Assembly: GCA_035634255.1 (NCBI GenBank)
Contig: DASQDI010000020.1
Location: forward strand, 1 to 52,688
Direction: 5' to 3'
Length of the DNA: 52,688 nucleotides
Origin: DATLMR01 sp035634255
GTDB taxonomy: Bacteria; Acidobacteriota; Blastocatellia; UBA7656
The notes beneath the pieces were generated by a model. The model was not told the origin of the DNA. It did not search any database and saw only the letters and a list, made by a program, of their open reading frames with translations. Positions 25,375 to 34,249 of the stretch are shown one piece after another; the first letter of the stretch is position 1, and every line of letters starts with the position of its first letter. Both the position numbers and the translations under genes were made by a program.

Positions 25375-26913
25375 ATGAAATACGGATTCCTGATAGACCA
25401 CAGCAGGTGTATCGGCTGTCACGCCTGCACAGTCGCCTGCAAGTCGGAGCACGATGTCCCCATCGGCACCAACCGGACCTGGGTCAAGTACATCGAAAAG
25501 GGCGAGTACCCCGACACCCGCCGCTACTTCAACGTCCTGAGGTGCAACCACTGCGAGGACGCGCCCTGCGTGACCATCTGCCCGGTCACCGCCCTCTACA
25601 AGAGGGACGACGGGATCGTGGACTTCGACGGGCGCAGGTGCATCGGGTGCAAGGCATGCATGCAAGCCTGCCCATACGACGCGCTCTACATAAACCCCTA
25701 CACGAACACGGCCGAGAAGTGCAACTACTGCGCGCACAGGGTCGAGGCGCAGATCGAGCCCGCCTGCGTCATCGTCTGCCCCGTGCAGGCAATCGTCTCG
25801 GGCGACATGAGTGACCCGAGCGCCAAAATATCCCGTCTGATCGCGTCGAACCAAACGCTGGTGAGGAAGCCGGAGGCGGGCACGCGCCCCAAGCTGCACT
25901 ACATCGAGGCGGATCAGGCGGCGCTAAGGCCCACGGAGCAGACGCACGCGAGCGGCTACCTCTGGGCCGAGCGGCGGCTGGACCCGATGCTTGCGGACGA
26001 TCAGGCTTTTGCCGCCGCCGACGCGCGCGCGCGCACGACCTACGACGTGGCCCACGACCGGCCCTGGGGGTGGAAGGTCTCGGCTTACCTCTGGACCAAG
26101 TCGATTTCGGCGGGCGCTTTCTTCGTGTCGGCGCTCGCCCTGGGGCTGGGATACGCGCCGAGCCAGTGGCTTTTCAACTCGGCGGCCCCGCAGGTCGCCC
26201 TAATATTTCTCGCGGCGACTCTGGCGCTGCTGGTCCTGGACCTGAAAAGGCCCGAGAGGTTCTTCAGAATACTGCTCATGCCTCAGTGGAAATCGTGGCT
26301 CGTGATCGGGGGTTACATCCTGCTGGTTTACGGGGCCCTGCTTTCGGCATGGGTAGGGGCCATGCTTCTCAGGCTCTCCGCGGCCTTCCCTTTCCTGATA
26401 TGGTCGGGCGCTCTGTTCGCCGCTCTGACGGCGGTTTACTCGGCATTTCTGTTCAGGCAGGCGCGCGGGCGGGTCTTCTGGCACAGCGCCTTCACGCCCC
26501 TGCACCTGCTCGTGCAGGCGATGATCGCGGGGTCCTCGGCCCTTTTGATCACCGCCGCGTTGAGTTCCCTGCTCACGGGGGAGGGGTTGATTGGGGGAGG
26601 CTTCGATTTTTTGAGTTACCAGCTTATGGGGGCGCTTATTGCTCACTTTGTCCTGATGGCAGGGGAGGTCTTCATGCCCGAAGAGAACGTGGAGAAGAGT
26701 CGCGCCGCCCGCCTCATCAGCAAGGGGATATTCAGCAGATGGTTCTGGGGCGGGGCGACGATTGCGGGCACGCTCGTCCCTTTGGTCGCCGTAGCGGCCG
26801 GCCTCTTCCAGTACGAGGCCATCGCTATAGCCGCCTCGATACTGGCTCTGGGAGGGCTTTTCGTCTGGGAGCACGTCTGGGTGCAGGCGGGTCAGGCCGT
26901 CCCTCTGAGCTGA
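25375..26913 (+). CDS. Fused iron-sulfur and membrane-anchor subunit (DmsB-DmsC type)
   Basis: 512 residues. The N-terminal part (1-190) has four [4Fe-4S] Cys motifs: C-I-G-C-H-A-C-T-V-A-C, C-N-H-C-E-D-A-P-C, C-I-G-C-K-A-C-M-Q-A-C, and C-N-Y-C with a distant Cys pair. The C-terminal part (about 235-510) has about eight membrane helices of DmsC anchor type. In most relatives these are two proteins; here they are joined, which fixes the electron path from cluster chain to quinone pool. There is no export signal, so the cluster domain faces the cytoplasm. It precedes the catalytic subunit by 55 bp. The ribosome site is poor; AAAGGAG lies too far upstream. Confidence 0.9.
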   Translation: MKYGFLIDHSRCIGCHACTVACKSEHDVPIGTNRTWVKYIEKGEYPDTRRYFNVLRCNHCEDAPCVTICPVTALYKRDDGIVDFDGRRCIGCKACMQACPYDALYINPYTNTAEKCNYCAHRVEAQIEPACVIVCPVQAIVSGDMSDPSAKISRLIASNQTLVRKPEAGTRPKLHYIEADQAALRPTEQTHASGYLWAERRLDPMLADDQAFAAADARARTTYDVAHDRPWGWKVSAYLWTKSISAGAFFVSALALGLGYAPSQWLFNSAAPQVALIFLAATLALLVLDLKRPERFFRILLMPQWKSWLVIGGYILLVYGALLSAWVGAMLLRLSAAFPFLIWSGALFAALTAVYSAFLFRQARGRVFWHSAFTPLHLLVQAMIAGSSALLITAALSSLLTGEGLIGGGFDFLSYQLMGALIAHFVLMAGEVFMPEENVEKSRAARLISKGIFSRWFWGGATIAGTLVPLVAVAAGLFQYEAIAIAASILALGGLFVWEHVWVQAGQAVPLS

Positions 26914-26968
26914 ATCATCCGGCTTGAGATTTCGCTGACACGACGCGCGCAAAAGGATCAGGAGATAT

Positions 26969-29809
26969 ATGTTCAGGAAGCGTGATGATGAACCGGGCTC
27001 GAAAACGCCGGACGCGGGACCGAAGGCTCAGGATGATCAAAGCGCCTCGCGATTATCCGGCTACCCTTCTTACGAGAAGTGGGACAACTGGGTCGAATTC
27101 GACGCGAAGCGGTGGCCCGAAAAAGTCGAGCGCCGTTACTCGCTCGTGCCGACCATCTGCTTCAACTGCGAATCGGCCTGCGGGCTCCTCGCCTACATCG
27201 ATCAGGAGACGGGGCAGATCAGAAAGCTTGAGGGCAACCCCCTCCACCCCGGCTCGCGCGGCCGCAACTGCGCGAAAGGCCCCGCGACGATCAACCAGAT
27301 CAACGACCCCGAGCGCATCCTCTACCCGCTCAGGCGCGTGGGCGCGCGCGGGGAGGGGCGGTGGGAGCGGACGACCTGGGACGAAGTGCTCGACACTTTC
27401 GCCGAGAAGATTCGTAAGGCGCTCATCGAAGACCGGCGCGACGAGGTGATCTATCACGTCGGGCGGCCCGGCCACGACGGGTACATCGACCGCGTGCTTC
27501 AAGCCTGGGGGGTCGATGGCCATAACTCTCACACGAACATCTGCTCGTCGTCGGCGAGGGTCGGTTACGCGCTCTGGCAGGGGGCCGACAGGCCCTCCCC
27601 CGATTACGCGAACGCGCGTTTCATCCTGCTGCTCAGCTCGCACCTCGAAACCGGCCACTACTTCAACCCGCACGCGCAACGGATCATCGACGGCAAATCT
27701 TCGGGCGCGAAGATCGCCGTCGTAGACCCTCGCCTCTCGAACACCGCTTCGATGGCGAATTACTGGCTCTCGCCTTATCCGGGGACCGAAGCGGCCTTGC
27801 TGCTTTCGATGGCTTCGGTGATTTTGCGCGAGGACAGGTTCGACAGAGAGTTCATGCGGCGGTGGGTGAACTGGGAAGACTTTCTGCGAAACGAGAGGCC
27901 CGGCCTCCCCTGCACGTTCGACTCTTACGTCGAGGCAATAAAGGAAGTCTACTCCGAATACACCCCCGAATTCGCCGCGAGCGAGTGCGGGGTGGAGGCG
28001 GAAAAGATCGTCGCCGTCGCGCGGGAGATCGCTCTGGCAGGCTCGCGGTTCGCTTCTCACGTGTGGCGGAGCGCGGCCTCGGGCAACCTGGGGGGCTGGC
28101 AGGTGGCCCGCGCGTTGATGTTTCTGAACGCGCTCACGGGCAGCATCGGCACGGAGGGCGGAGTCTCCCCGAACACTTGGAACAAGTTCGTCGCAGCGCC
28201 CTTTTCCAAACCCGCCCCGCAGAAGGTGTGGAATGAAGTTCTCTGGCCGCGCGAATACCCCCTCGCCCATCACGAGATGAGCTTCCTATTCCCGCACTTT
28301 TTGAAGCAGGGGCGCGGCCACGTCTCCGCTTATTTCACCCGAGTCTACAACCCCGTCTGGACCAACCCCGACGGGATGACCTGGATCGAAGTCCTGCGCG
28401 ACGAGTCGAAGATCGAACTGCACGCCGCGCTCACCCCCGTCTGGAGCGAGACCGCGTGGTTCGCCGACTACGTGCTGCCGATGGGCGTGGGGGCCGAGCG
28501 CCACGACTTGCAGAGCCAGGAAACCCACGCGGCGCAGTGGATATCATTCAGGCAGCCGGTCACGAGGGTCTGGCGGGAGCGGAAGGGCGAAAAATTCGAG
28601 CACACCTTCGAAGCCAATCCGGGGGAGGTCTGGGAAGAGGACGAGTTCTGGATCGAGCTGTCCTGGCGGATCGACCCGACCGGAGAGCTCGGCGTACGGA
28701 GGCATTTCGAGTCGCCTTACAGGCCCGGCAGGAAGATAAAGGTCGAAGAGTATTACAGGTGGATATTTGAAAACAGCATCCCCGGCCTTCCCGAAAAAGC
28801 CAGGGGCGCGGGACTGTCTCCGATGGAGTACATGCGCCGCCACGCGGCTTTTTCGGTGAAGACCAACATTTACAACCAGCACGAGACTCCCGTCCCGGAA
28901 TCGGAGCTCGACGGCGCGGGCGTGGACGAAACCACGGGCAAAATCGTCAGGCGGGGCGACGGCGGCGAGCAGGCAATCGGGGTGACGGTGGACGGCAGGG
29001 CCGTCCGCGGCTTCAACACCCCCTCCCGCAAGCTGGAGTTTTACTCGAAGACCATGGCCGAATGGAAGTGGCCGGAGCACGCGCTCCCCGGTTACATTCG
29101 CAGCCACGTCCACTGGCGCAACCTCGACCGCGAGCAGGGCGAGTACATCCTCGTCCCGACTTTCAGGCTGCCGACCCTGATCCACACCAGGTCGGGCAAC
29201 GCGAAGTGGTTGTATGAAATCTCACATACTAACCCGCTCTGGCTGAACCCGAAGGATTCGGTCAGATTGGGTCTTCAGACCGGAGACCTTGCTAAAGTGA
29301 GCACGGAGATCGGATACTTCGTAGTTCGGGTATGGGTCACCGAGGGGATCAGGCCGGGCGTGGTCGCCTGCTCTCACCACCTGGGTCGCTGGCGGCTGAA
29401 GCAGGGAGAGGGGACCGACCGGTGGGCCTCCGCGCTCGTCGACCTCGAAGAGTCGGGCGACGGCCGCTGGCGCTTGCGGCAGATCGAGGGCGTGAGGCCG
29501 TTCGAGAGCGAAGACCCCGACTCCGAGCGCGTGTGGTGGCAGGAGGCTGGGGTCCACCAGAACCTCACCTTCCCCGTGCACCCGGACCCGGTGAGCGGGA
29601 TGCACTGCTGGCACCAGCAGGTCCGAATCGCGAAGGCCGGGGACGACGACCGCTACGGCGACATCATGGTGGACACGAATCGATCCTTCGAAGTCTTTCG
29701 CGACTGGCTCGAAAAGGCCAGGCCCGCTCCCGGACCTGACGGGCTCCGCAGACCGCTCTGGTTCTCGCGCCCCGTGCGGCCCGATAACGAAGCATACATA
29801 ATTAAGTAG
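26969..29809 (+). CDS. Molybdopterin oxidoreductase catalytic subunit, possibly SoeA-like
   Basis: 946 residues of the DMSO-reductase family. The proximal [4Fe-4S] site is C64, C67, C71 and C101 (C-F-N-C-E-S-A-C ... N-C-A-K-G). A likely Mo ligand is C192 in T-N-I-C-S-S-S-A-R-V. No twin-Arg signal is present, so it works in the cytoplasm with the fused B-C subunit just upstream. A cytoplasmic A-B-C enzyme of this kind, next to cysteine dioxygenase, fits sulfite dehydrogenase (SoeABC), but tetrathionate, thiosulfate or polysulfide chemistry is also possible. AGGAG lies just before the ATG. Length agrees with SoeA/PsrA-class proteins. Confidence 0.88.
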   Translation: MFRKRDDEPGSKTPDAGPKAQDDQSASRLSGYPSYEKWDNWVEFDAKRWPEKVERRYSLVPTICFNCESACGLLAYIDQETGQIRKLEGNPLHPGSRGRNCAKGPATINQINDPERILYPLRRVGARGEGRWERTTWDEVLDTFAEKIRKALIEDRRDEVIYHVGRPGHDGYIDRVLQAWGVDGHNSHTNICSSSARVGYALWQGADRPSPDYANARFILLLSSHLETGHYFNPHAQRIIDGKSSGAKIAVVDPRLSNTASMANYWLSPYPGTEAALLLSMASVILREDRFDREFMRRWVNWEDFLRNERPGLPCTFDSYVEAIKEVYSEYTPEFAASECGVEAEKIVAVAREIALAGSRFASHVWRSAASGNLGGWQVARALMFLNALTGSIGTEGGVSPNTWNKFVAAPFSKPAPQKVWNEVLWPREYPLAHHEMSFLFPHFLKQGRGHVSAYFTRVYNPVWTNPDGMTWIEVLRDESKIELHAALTPVWSETAWFADYVLPMGVGAERHDLQSQETHAAQWISFRQPVTRVWRERKGEKFEHTFEANPGEVWEEDEFWIELSWRIDPTGELGVRRHFESPYRPGRKIKVEEYYRWIFENSIPGLPEKARGAGLSPMEYMRRHAAFSVKTNIYNQHETPVPESELDGAGVDETTGKIVRRGDGGEQAIGVTVDGRAVRGFNTPSRKLEFYSKTMAEWKWPEHALPGYIRSHVHWRNLDREQGEYILVPTFRLPTLIHTRSGNAKWLYEISHTNPLWLNPKDSVRLGLQTGDLAKVSTEIGYFVVRVWVTEGIRPGVVACSHHLGRWRLKQGEGTDRWASALVDLEESGDGRWRLRQIEGVRPFESEDPDSERVWWQEAGVHQNLTFPVHPDPVSGMHCWHQQVRIAKAGDDDRYGDIMVDTNRSFEVFRDWLEKARPAPGPDGLRRPLWFSRPVRPDNEAYIIK

Positions 29810-29820
29810 TCAGGTTAAAA

Positions 29821-30966
29821 ATGAGGATAGTCGTAATCGGATACGGAAGGGTTGGGTCGCGGACGGTGGCCGAGCTCGTCGGGAGGGGGCACGAGATCTC
29901 CCTGATCGACAAAGAGGCCACCAGGCTCAGCCGGGCGTCTCAACTTGAAGGCGTCGAGCTGATTCAGGGGAACGGCATCGACGTAGACGTTCAGCGCGAC
30001 GCGGGGATGGGCCAGGCTGAGTTGTTGCTGGCCCTCACGCGGGACGACAACGTGAACCTGATGGCAGCTCAGGTGGCCCGCAGCCACTTCCGCGTCCCGC
30101 GCGCCATCGCCCGCGTCTACGAGCCGAGCCACTCCGAGGCGACGCAGGAAGACCCGCAGCTCGGCATAGTCTGCCCGACCCTGCTGGCCGTCAAGCTGCT
30201 CATCGAGCAGGTGGACCTCGCCTCGGGCGACCAGAGCCCCGAGCGCATACCCGCCGAGCCCCCCAAAGCGCGCCCGCACGTCCGCTACAGGGCGACCGAC
30301 GAATCGCGCTACATAATCGTCGCGGGGGGTGGGAAAGTCGGGGTCAACCTCGCGCGCGAGCTCTACGAGAACGGGCACGAGGTGGCCGTGATCGAGCGCG
30401 ATTCCGTGAGGGCGTCGGCCCTGTCCAACAAGCTCGAATGCCCGGTCTTCATCGGCGACAGCTCGACCCACGACGTGCTGGAAGCAGCCGGGGCCGACCG
30501 CGCCCGAGTGTTCGTCGCGGCCACCGGCAGCGATCAGGATAACCTCATCGCCTGCCAGGTCGCCAAGAAGGTCTTCGGGGTCCCCAAGACCATCGCCCGC
30601 GCGTCTAACCCGAAGAACGAAGAGGTGATGGCGACGCTGGGCGTCGACTCAACCGTGAGCTCGACTGCCATCATCCAGCAGGTCATAGAAAGAGAGTTGC
30701 CGACCGTTCGCATTAAGACGCTTTTGAGTATTCAGGCAGGAGAGTATCAAATCCTTGAGTACCCTCTCGATGCCAACTCACCCGCAGCAGGCCAACCCGT
30801 CAAAGACGTTGCGCTCCCTCCCGAGAGCAACCTGATCGCGATCCTTCGCGGCGACACAACGGTCGTCCCGCGCGGCGATACGCGACTGAACGACGGGGAC
30901 GTTATAGTCGCTCTGGTCAAGACGGATCAGGAAGCGCAGTTGCGGACTGCCCTGCTGGGGGCTTAG
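29821..30966 (+). CDS. TrkA-like potassium channel regulatory protein
   Basis: 381 residues with two RCK-N Rossmann domains, V-V-I-G-Y-G-R-V-G-S at the N-terminus and I-V-A-G-G-G-K-V-G-V near 165, each binding NAD(H) or another nucleotide, then one C-terminal RCK-C domain (about 300-380). TrkA gates a TrkH/KtrB K+ channel. No channel gene is in the window. Unlike the classical TrkA (two N and two C domains) only one RCK-C is clear. It begins 12 bp after the molybdoenzyme and may be cotranscribed with it. Confidence 0.85.
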   Translation: MRIVVIGYGRVGSRTVAELVGRGHEISLIDKEATRLSRASQLEGVELIQGNGIDVDVQRDAGMGQAELLLALTRDDNVNLMAAQVARSHFRVPRAIARVYEPSHSEATQEDPQLGIVCPTLLAVKLLIEQVDLASGDQSPERIPAEPPKARPHVRYRATDESRYIIVAGGGKVGVNLARELYENGHEVAVIERDSVRASALSNKLECPVFIGDSSTHDVLEAAGADRARVFVAATGSDQDNLIACQVAKKVFGVPKTIARASNPKNEEVMATLGVDSTVSSTAIIQQVIERELPTVRIKTLLSIQAGEYQILEYPLDANSPAAGQPVKDVALPPESNLIAILRGDTTVVPRGDTRLNDGDVIVALVKTDQEAQLRTALLGA

Positions 30967-30994
30967 AATCCAGTTTAGCCTCGAAGTTAATGTT

Positions 30995-31381
30995 ATGAAT
31001 GAAAACATGGTTATGGGTAAAAAAGTGCTGGTCGTCGAAGATCATCATGATACTTCCTTCATGCTTTGCCGGCTGTTGAAGATGGAAGGTTATGATGTCG
31101 AACACGCTATAGACGGTATGGTCGGGTATAGCACGGCCGCCTCCGAGCACCCCGATCTTATAATCACCGACATCCAGATGCCCCGGATGAACGGCATCGA
31201 GCTGATCAAGCGAATCAGGGAAGATGACGGGCTCAGCCAGACGCCGATCATCGTTATGAGCGCCTACGGGAGGCGCATGCTCGATGACGCAATCGAGGCC
31301 GGGGCAGACGGTTTCGTCGAAAAGCCTATAGATTTCGAGAAATTTCTGACAACGGTGAAGGAGAAGATGCCCGGCCACTGA
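30995..31381 (+). CDS. Single-domain response regulator (CheY-like)
   Basis: 128 residues, one receiver domain. The phosphoacceptor is D59 in L-I-I-T-D-I-Q-M-P; the acidic pair E15-D16, the Ser near 88 and Lys in E-K-P-I-D are present, so phosphotransfer should work. There is no output domain and no kinase next to it. Two further in-frame ATGs follow within seven codons. It converges on the FHA-GGDEF gene. The 128-bp gap between them holds no clear hairpin. Confidence 0.9.
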   Translation: MNENMVMGKKVLVVEDHHDTSFMLCRLLKMEGYDVEHAIDGMVGYSTAASEHPDLIITDIQMPRMNGIELIKRIREDDGLSQTPIIVMSAYGRRMLDDAIEAGADGFVEKPIDFEKFLTTVKEKMPGH

Positions 31382-31509
31382 TCTAAACAGCCCGAGTCTT
31401 CGACACTTCCTCCTTTTACTCCCCGCCGGTGCTTCAATCTTGTTGCATCAATGTAGTTGTATATTCCCGTTCGCAGAGTTGCTTTACTGATCCGCCTCAT
31501 TGCGCGGCT

Positions 31510-32502
31510 TTATTGGGCATCGGCGGGGCCATACATTATGGCGGAGGCGTCGGCCATCGGGCGGCTGGCGTCCGGCTTGTCGAGTTCCCTGTCGAATACG
31601 CAGGTTCGATTTCGCCCCGAGAGCTTCGCGCGGTAGAGCGCCTGATCGGCTTTATGAATGAGGTCGAGCGCGGTCGTGCCATCCTCCGGGAAGACCGACA
31701 CGCCCAGACTTATCGTGATGCTCATCGTCTGCGTCTCGTCTTCGGTCGAGGCCGGGAAAGGGAATGCCTCCACCCGCTTTCGAATCTCTTCCGCGACCTG
31801 AAAGCCGCGCTCGCGGTCCCCGTAGAGGTAGGCCAGGTACTCTTCGCCCCCGTAGCGGGCGGCGAGGTCAGAGCTTCCGATCACGTCGCGGATGATGTGG
31901 CCGACTTCGCGAATGGTGTGGCTGCCGATGAGGTGCCCGCGCCCGTCGTTGACTCGCTTGAAGAAGTCGAGGTCGGCCATAAAGACCGCCACCGGTTTCG
32001 GCTCGTCCCCCCGCAGGGATTGCGACACGACGCGGTCGAGGTCGGCGAAGAGGCTGCGGCGGGACTTCAGGCCGGTCAGCTCGTCGCGCTGAGTCATCTG
32101 GTGGAGGCGCTCCTGAAACTCCGCTTCGAACTCGTCGAGCATCGCGAATTTAAACAGGTAATTCCCTATCTTGATCTTGTCGCCGTCCTGAAGGAGCTGC
32201 TGCGACAGCACGCGAGAGCCGTTCAGGAAAGTCCCGTTCGTGGAGTCCATGTCGTTGATGTAGTACTCAAGGCAATCGCTTTCGGCGTCGAGGCGCAACA
32301 CCTCCGCGTGCTGCCGCGAGGCGATGTCGTCCGCCAGCACCACGTCGGCCTGAGAGCCTCGGCCGATTATCACCCGTTCCTTATCGACCTGAACGGTCAG
32401 GCCGAGCGGATGCCCCTGCAATACGACAAGCACAGGGCGCTTGGTGTTGGCGCGGTGGATTTCTCTAAGGTCCAGTTTTAATGTGCGTTCTGCGTCGTTC
32501 AC
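31510..32502 (-). CDS. FHA domain-GGDEF diguanylate cyclase
   Basis: 330 residues. An FHA domain (about 25-115; I-I-G-R-G-S-Q-A-D-V-V-L ... S-R-Q-H-A-E ... D-S-T-N-G-T-F-L-N-G) binds phosphothreonine. A GGDEF domain follows (about 140-310), with active loop R-Y-G-G-E-E-Y, where the usual final Phe is Tyr. The product-binding RxxD I-site is missing (G-S-S-D here), so feedback inhibition by c-di-GMP is unlikely. I choose the GTG at 32502, with AAAGAGGG five bases upstream. A frame open to 32664 runs through a repeat and is probably untranslated. Confidence 0.85.
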   Translation of the reverse strand: MNDAERTLKLDLREIHRANTKRPVLVVLQGHPLGLTVQVDKERVIIGRGSQADVVLADDIASRQHAEVLRLDAESDCLEYYINDMDSTNGTFLNGSRVLSQQLLQDGDKIKIGNYLFKFAMLDEFEAEFQERLHQMTQRDELTGLKSRRSLFADLDRVVSQSLRGDEPKPVAVFMADLDFFKRVNDGRGHLIGSHTIREVGHIIRDVIGSSDLAARYGGEEYLAYLYGDRERGFQVAEEIRKRVEAFPFPASTEDETQTMSITISLGVSVFPEDGTTALDLIHKADQALYRAKLSGRNRTCVFDRELDKPDASRPMADASAIMYGPADAQ

Positions 32503-32644
32503 TAAAACCCTCTTTAACTGGCGTAATATATCATTAGGCGGGGGCCGGTCGCCAGTGGCTAGCGATGGCGCATGGTGCGCTTCGCGCGGCGCGGTCCGGG
32601 AGGCGACAGATTCCCGCATGAGATGAAACTCACTTTCCCGCCCC

Positions 32645-32673
32645 GGCCCCTGGCCCCTGACCACCGGCCCCTG
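32645..32673. repeat. Short GGCCCCTG repeat array
   Basis: Three copies of GGCCCCTG (32645-32652, 32652-32659, 32666-32673) in the gap between divergent genes. Single copies of similar sequence occur near 18430-18485. Low-complexity C-rich spacer; function unknown. Confidence 0.5.
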
Positions 32674-32698
32674 ATAAATTCCCTGTTAACACCCTTGC

Positions 32699-32727
32699 CC
32701 TTGCCACCGTCTTAATGGGTGGCAAGG
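32699..32727 (+). promoter_or_regulatory. Hairpin covering the ribosome site of an ECF sigma gene
   Basis: A perfect 10-bp stem (32699-32708 with 32718-32727, 9-nt loop). Its 3' arm ends in AAGG, part of the AAGGAAAAGAG ribosome site ahead of the ATG at 32735. If it forms in RNA it would limit translation of the sigma factor. No separate promoter was recognised between 32503 and 32699. Confidence 0.45.
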
Positions 32728-32734
32728 AAAAGAG

Positions 32735-33331
32735 ATGTACGAGATTGAGATGACCGGTGATTTACTGCTAGTGGTGAAACAGACTCAGCCCGTGCTCGCG
32801 CCTTCCGAAAGTGAGCCTTCAGCCGAGTCGCTCCTCGTGGGGGCGGCCCGCGAAGGCGACCAGGTGGCGTTCGGGCGGCTGTATGACCTGTATTCCAGAA
32901 TGGTCCACGGCATCCTTCTGGCGCGCGTGCCCTGGCACGAAGTGGATGATCTCGTGCAGGACGTTTTCCTTCAGGCTCTCAGGAGCCTCCACACCCTGCG
33001 GGACTCCGGGGCGTTCGGGGGCTGGCTGGCGATGATCGCGCGCAACCGCGCGATGGATTTCCACCGCCGCACCCGAGAGACGGAAGAGCTGAGCGACGCC
33101 ATCTCGATGCCGAACACCTCGGAGGCCGAGGCGGAAGCGGCGGCCGTCCTGTCGGTCATCCGGGAGATGCCTGAAGCCTACCGCGAGACCTTGATACTTC
33201 GACTGGTGGAAGGGATGACCGGCCCCGAGATCGCCTCCCGCACGGGCCTGACCGCCGCCTCGGTTCGAGTGAACCTGCACAGGGGCATGAAGTTGCTTCG
33301 CGAGAAGCTGGGAATGGAGGAAAGCATATGA
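32735..33331 (+). CDS. ECF-type sigma factor of the HEAT-protein cassette
   Basis: 198 residues. Region 2 (about 35-110) includes F-G-R-L-Y-D-L-Y-S, D-D-L-V-Q-D-V-F-L-Q-A and W-L-A-M-I-A-R-N-R-A; region 4 (about 140-190) has T-G-P-E-I-A-S-R-T-G-L-T-A-A-S-V-R-V-N-L-H-R-G. The stop overlaps the next start by four bases (ATGA), coupling it to a membrane protein that is the likely anti-sigma factor. Two exported HEAT-like proteins follow. The N-terminal 30 residues are extra; a second ATG six codons in is possible. Confidence 0.93.
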   Translation: MYEIEMTGDLLLVVKQTQPVLAPSESEPSAESLLVGAAREGDQVAFGRLYDLYSRMVHGILLARVPWHEVDDLVQDVFLQALRSLHTLRDSGAFGGWLAMIARNRAMDFHRRTRETEELSDAISMPNTSEAEAEAAAVLSVIREMPEAYRETLILRLVEGMTGPEIASRTGLTAASVRVNLHRGMKLLREKLGMEESI

Positions 33332-34230
33332 GCGACGATTACCTGTGGGACGGCTCGGGCGAAACCGACCCGGACGTAGAGCGGCTGGAGAACCTTCTTT
33401 CAAGGTATCGCCATCAGCCCGCTCCGCTTAAAATGCCCGTTAAAATGCCCATCAAGCAAAATCGCTCTACGTGGTCCCGGATCTATTCGCCACACACGGG
33501 CGCTGTCGCGGCGGCCATAGTGCTGCTCTTCACCCTCGCCGCGCTCTCGTACTTTCTGTTGAGGCAGGGCGGCATGCCGGACCGCAACAGCGTCGCGGAC
33601 GCGAAGAAGGCCGAAGAGCAGACGGCGACCGGGGGCGAGGTCAAAAAAGAGGAGAGCCCCGAGCCGCGCGTCGCTCCGACACCCGCAAGGCCCGACGTCG
33701 TAGCCGGGGGTGTGAAGCCGGTGATGGGAAAGCGTAGCGGCCTCGTGCCCAAGAAGATGCGGCGCGGCTCGCCGGATGACGCGATGGCTATCACGCGCAG
33801 GGAGCCCGGCCCTTCGCCGGCCGAGGGAGTTTACGACGGCACGGACAAGGAGCGGGTCATGACGGGCTCCATAGCTTTGCTTGAGGTGGAAGCGGCCCGC
33901 CACTTCGAGAAGGCTCAGGTGCTGTTGCGCTCGTTCAGGAATGCCCCGGTCGTGGGGGACGGATCGGCCATCGATCTCTCTTACGAGAGAGAGCAGTCGC
34001 GAAATCTTCTCTACAAAAACATCGTGCTCAGGCGGGGCGTCGAGGCCCGCGGGGCCTACCCGATGGAAGACGTACTGAGCAGCCTTGAGCCCATTTTGAT
34101 CGACATCGCCAACCTGCCGGAGAAGCCTTCGGCCGACGAAGTTAACTCGATCAAGCAGCGGATGCAAAGGAAAGAGATAGTGGCGACGCTGCAAGTCTAC
34201 TCGGCGCAGGCATCGCTCGCCGGCAATTAA
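33328..34230 (+). CDS. Membrane protein with DYLWD N-terminus, probable anti-sigma factor
   Basis: 300 residues. The N-terminus D-D-Y-L-W-D-G-S-G with an E-R-L-E-N-L-L helix lies in the cytoplasm; one membrane helix spans about 50-72; a Pro/Arg/Lys-rich linker (about 80-165) leads to a helical outside domain (about 175-295). The four-base overlap with the sigma gene and the topology make an anti-sigma role likely; no zinc motif is seen. The outside domain may sense the envelope. I know of similar DYLWD proteins next to ECF sigma genes in Acidobacteriota, but not of a proven function. Confidence 0.75.
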   Translation: MSDDYLWDGSGETDPDVERLENLLSRYRHQPAPLKMPVKMPIKQNRSTWSRIYSPHTGAVAAAIVLLFTLAALSYFLLRQGGMPDRNSVADAKKAEEQTATGGEVKKEESPEPRVAPTPARPDVVAGGVKPVMGKRSGLVPKKMRRGSPDDAMAITRREPGPSPAEGVYDGTDKERVMTGSIALLEVEAARHFEKAQVLLRSFRNAPVVGDGSAIDLSYEREQSRNLLYKNIVLRRGVEARGAYPMEDVLSSLEPILIDIANLPEKPSADEVNSIKQRMQRKEIVATLQVYSAQASLAGN

Positions 34231-34249
34231 TAATCGGTCAGGAGAGAAC

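Noticed and set aside
31429..32481. 350-codon plus-strand frame opposite the FHA-GGDEF gene
   Set aside because: The minus strand encodes a clear FHA-GGDEF protein with conserved motifs.
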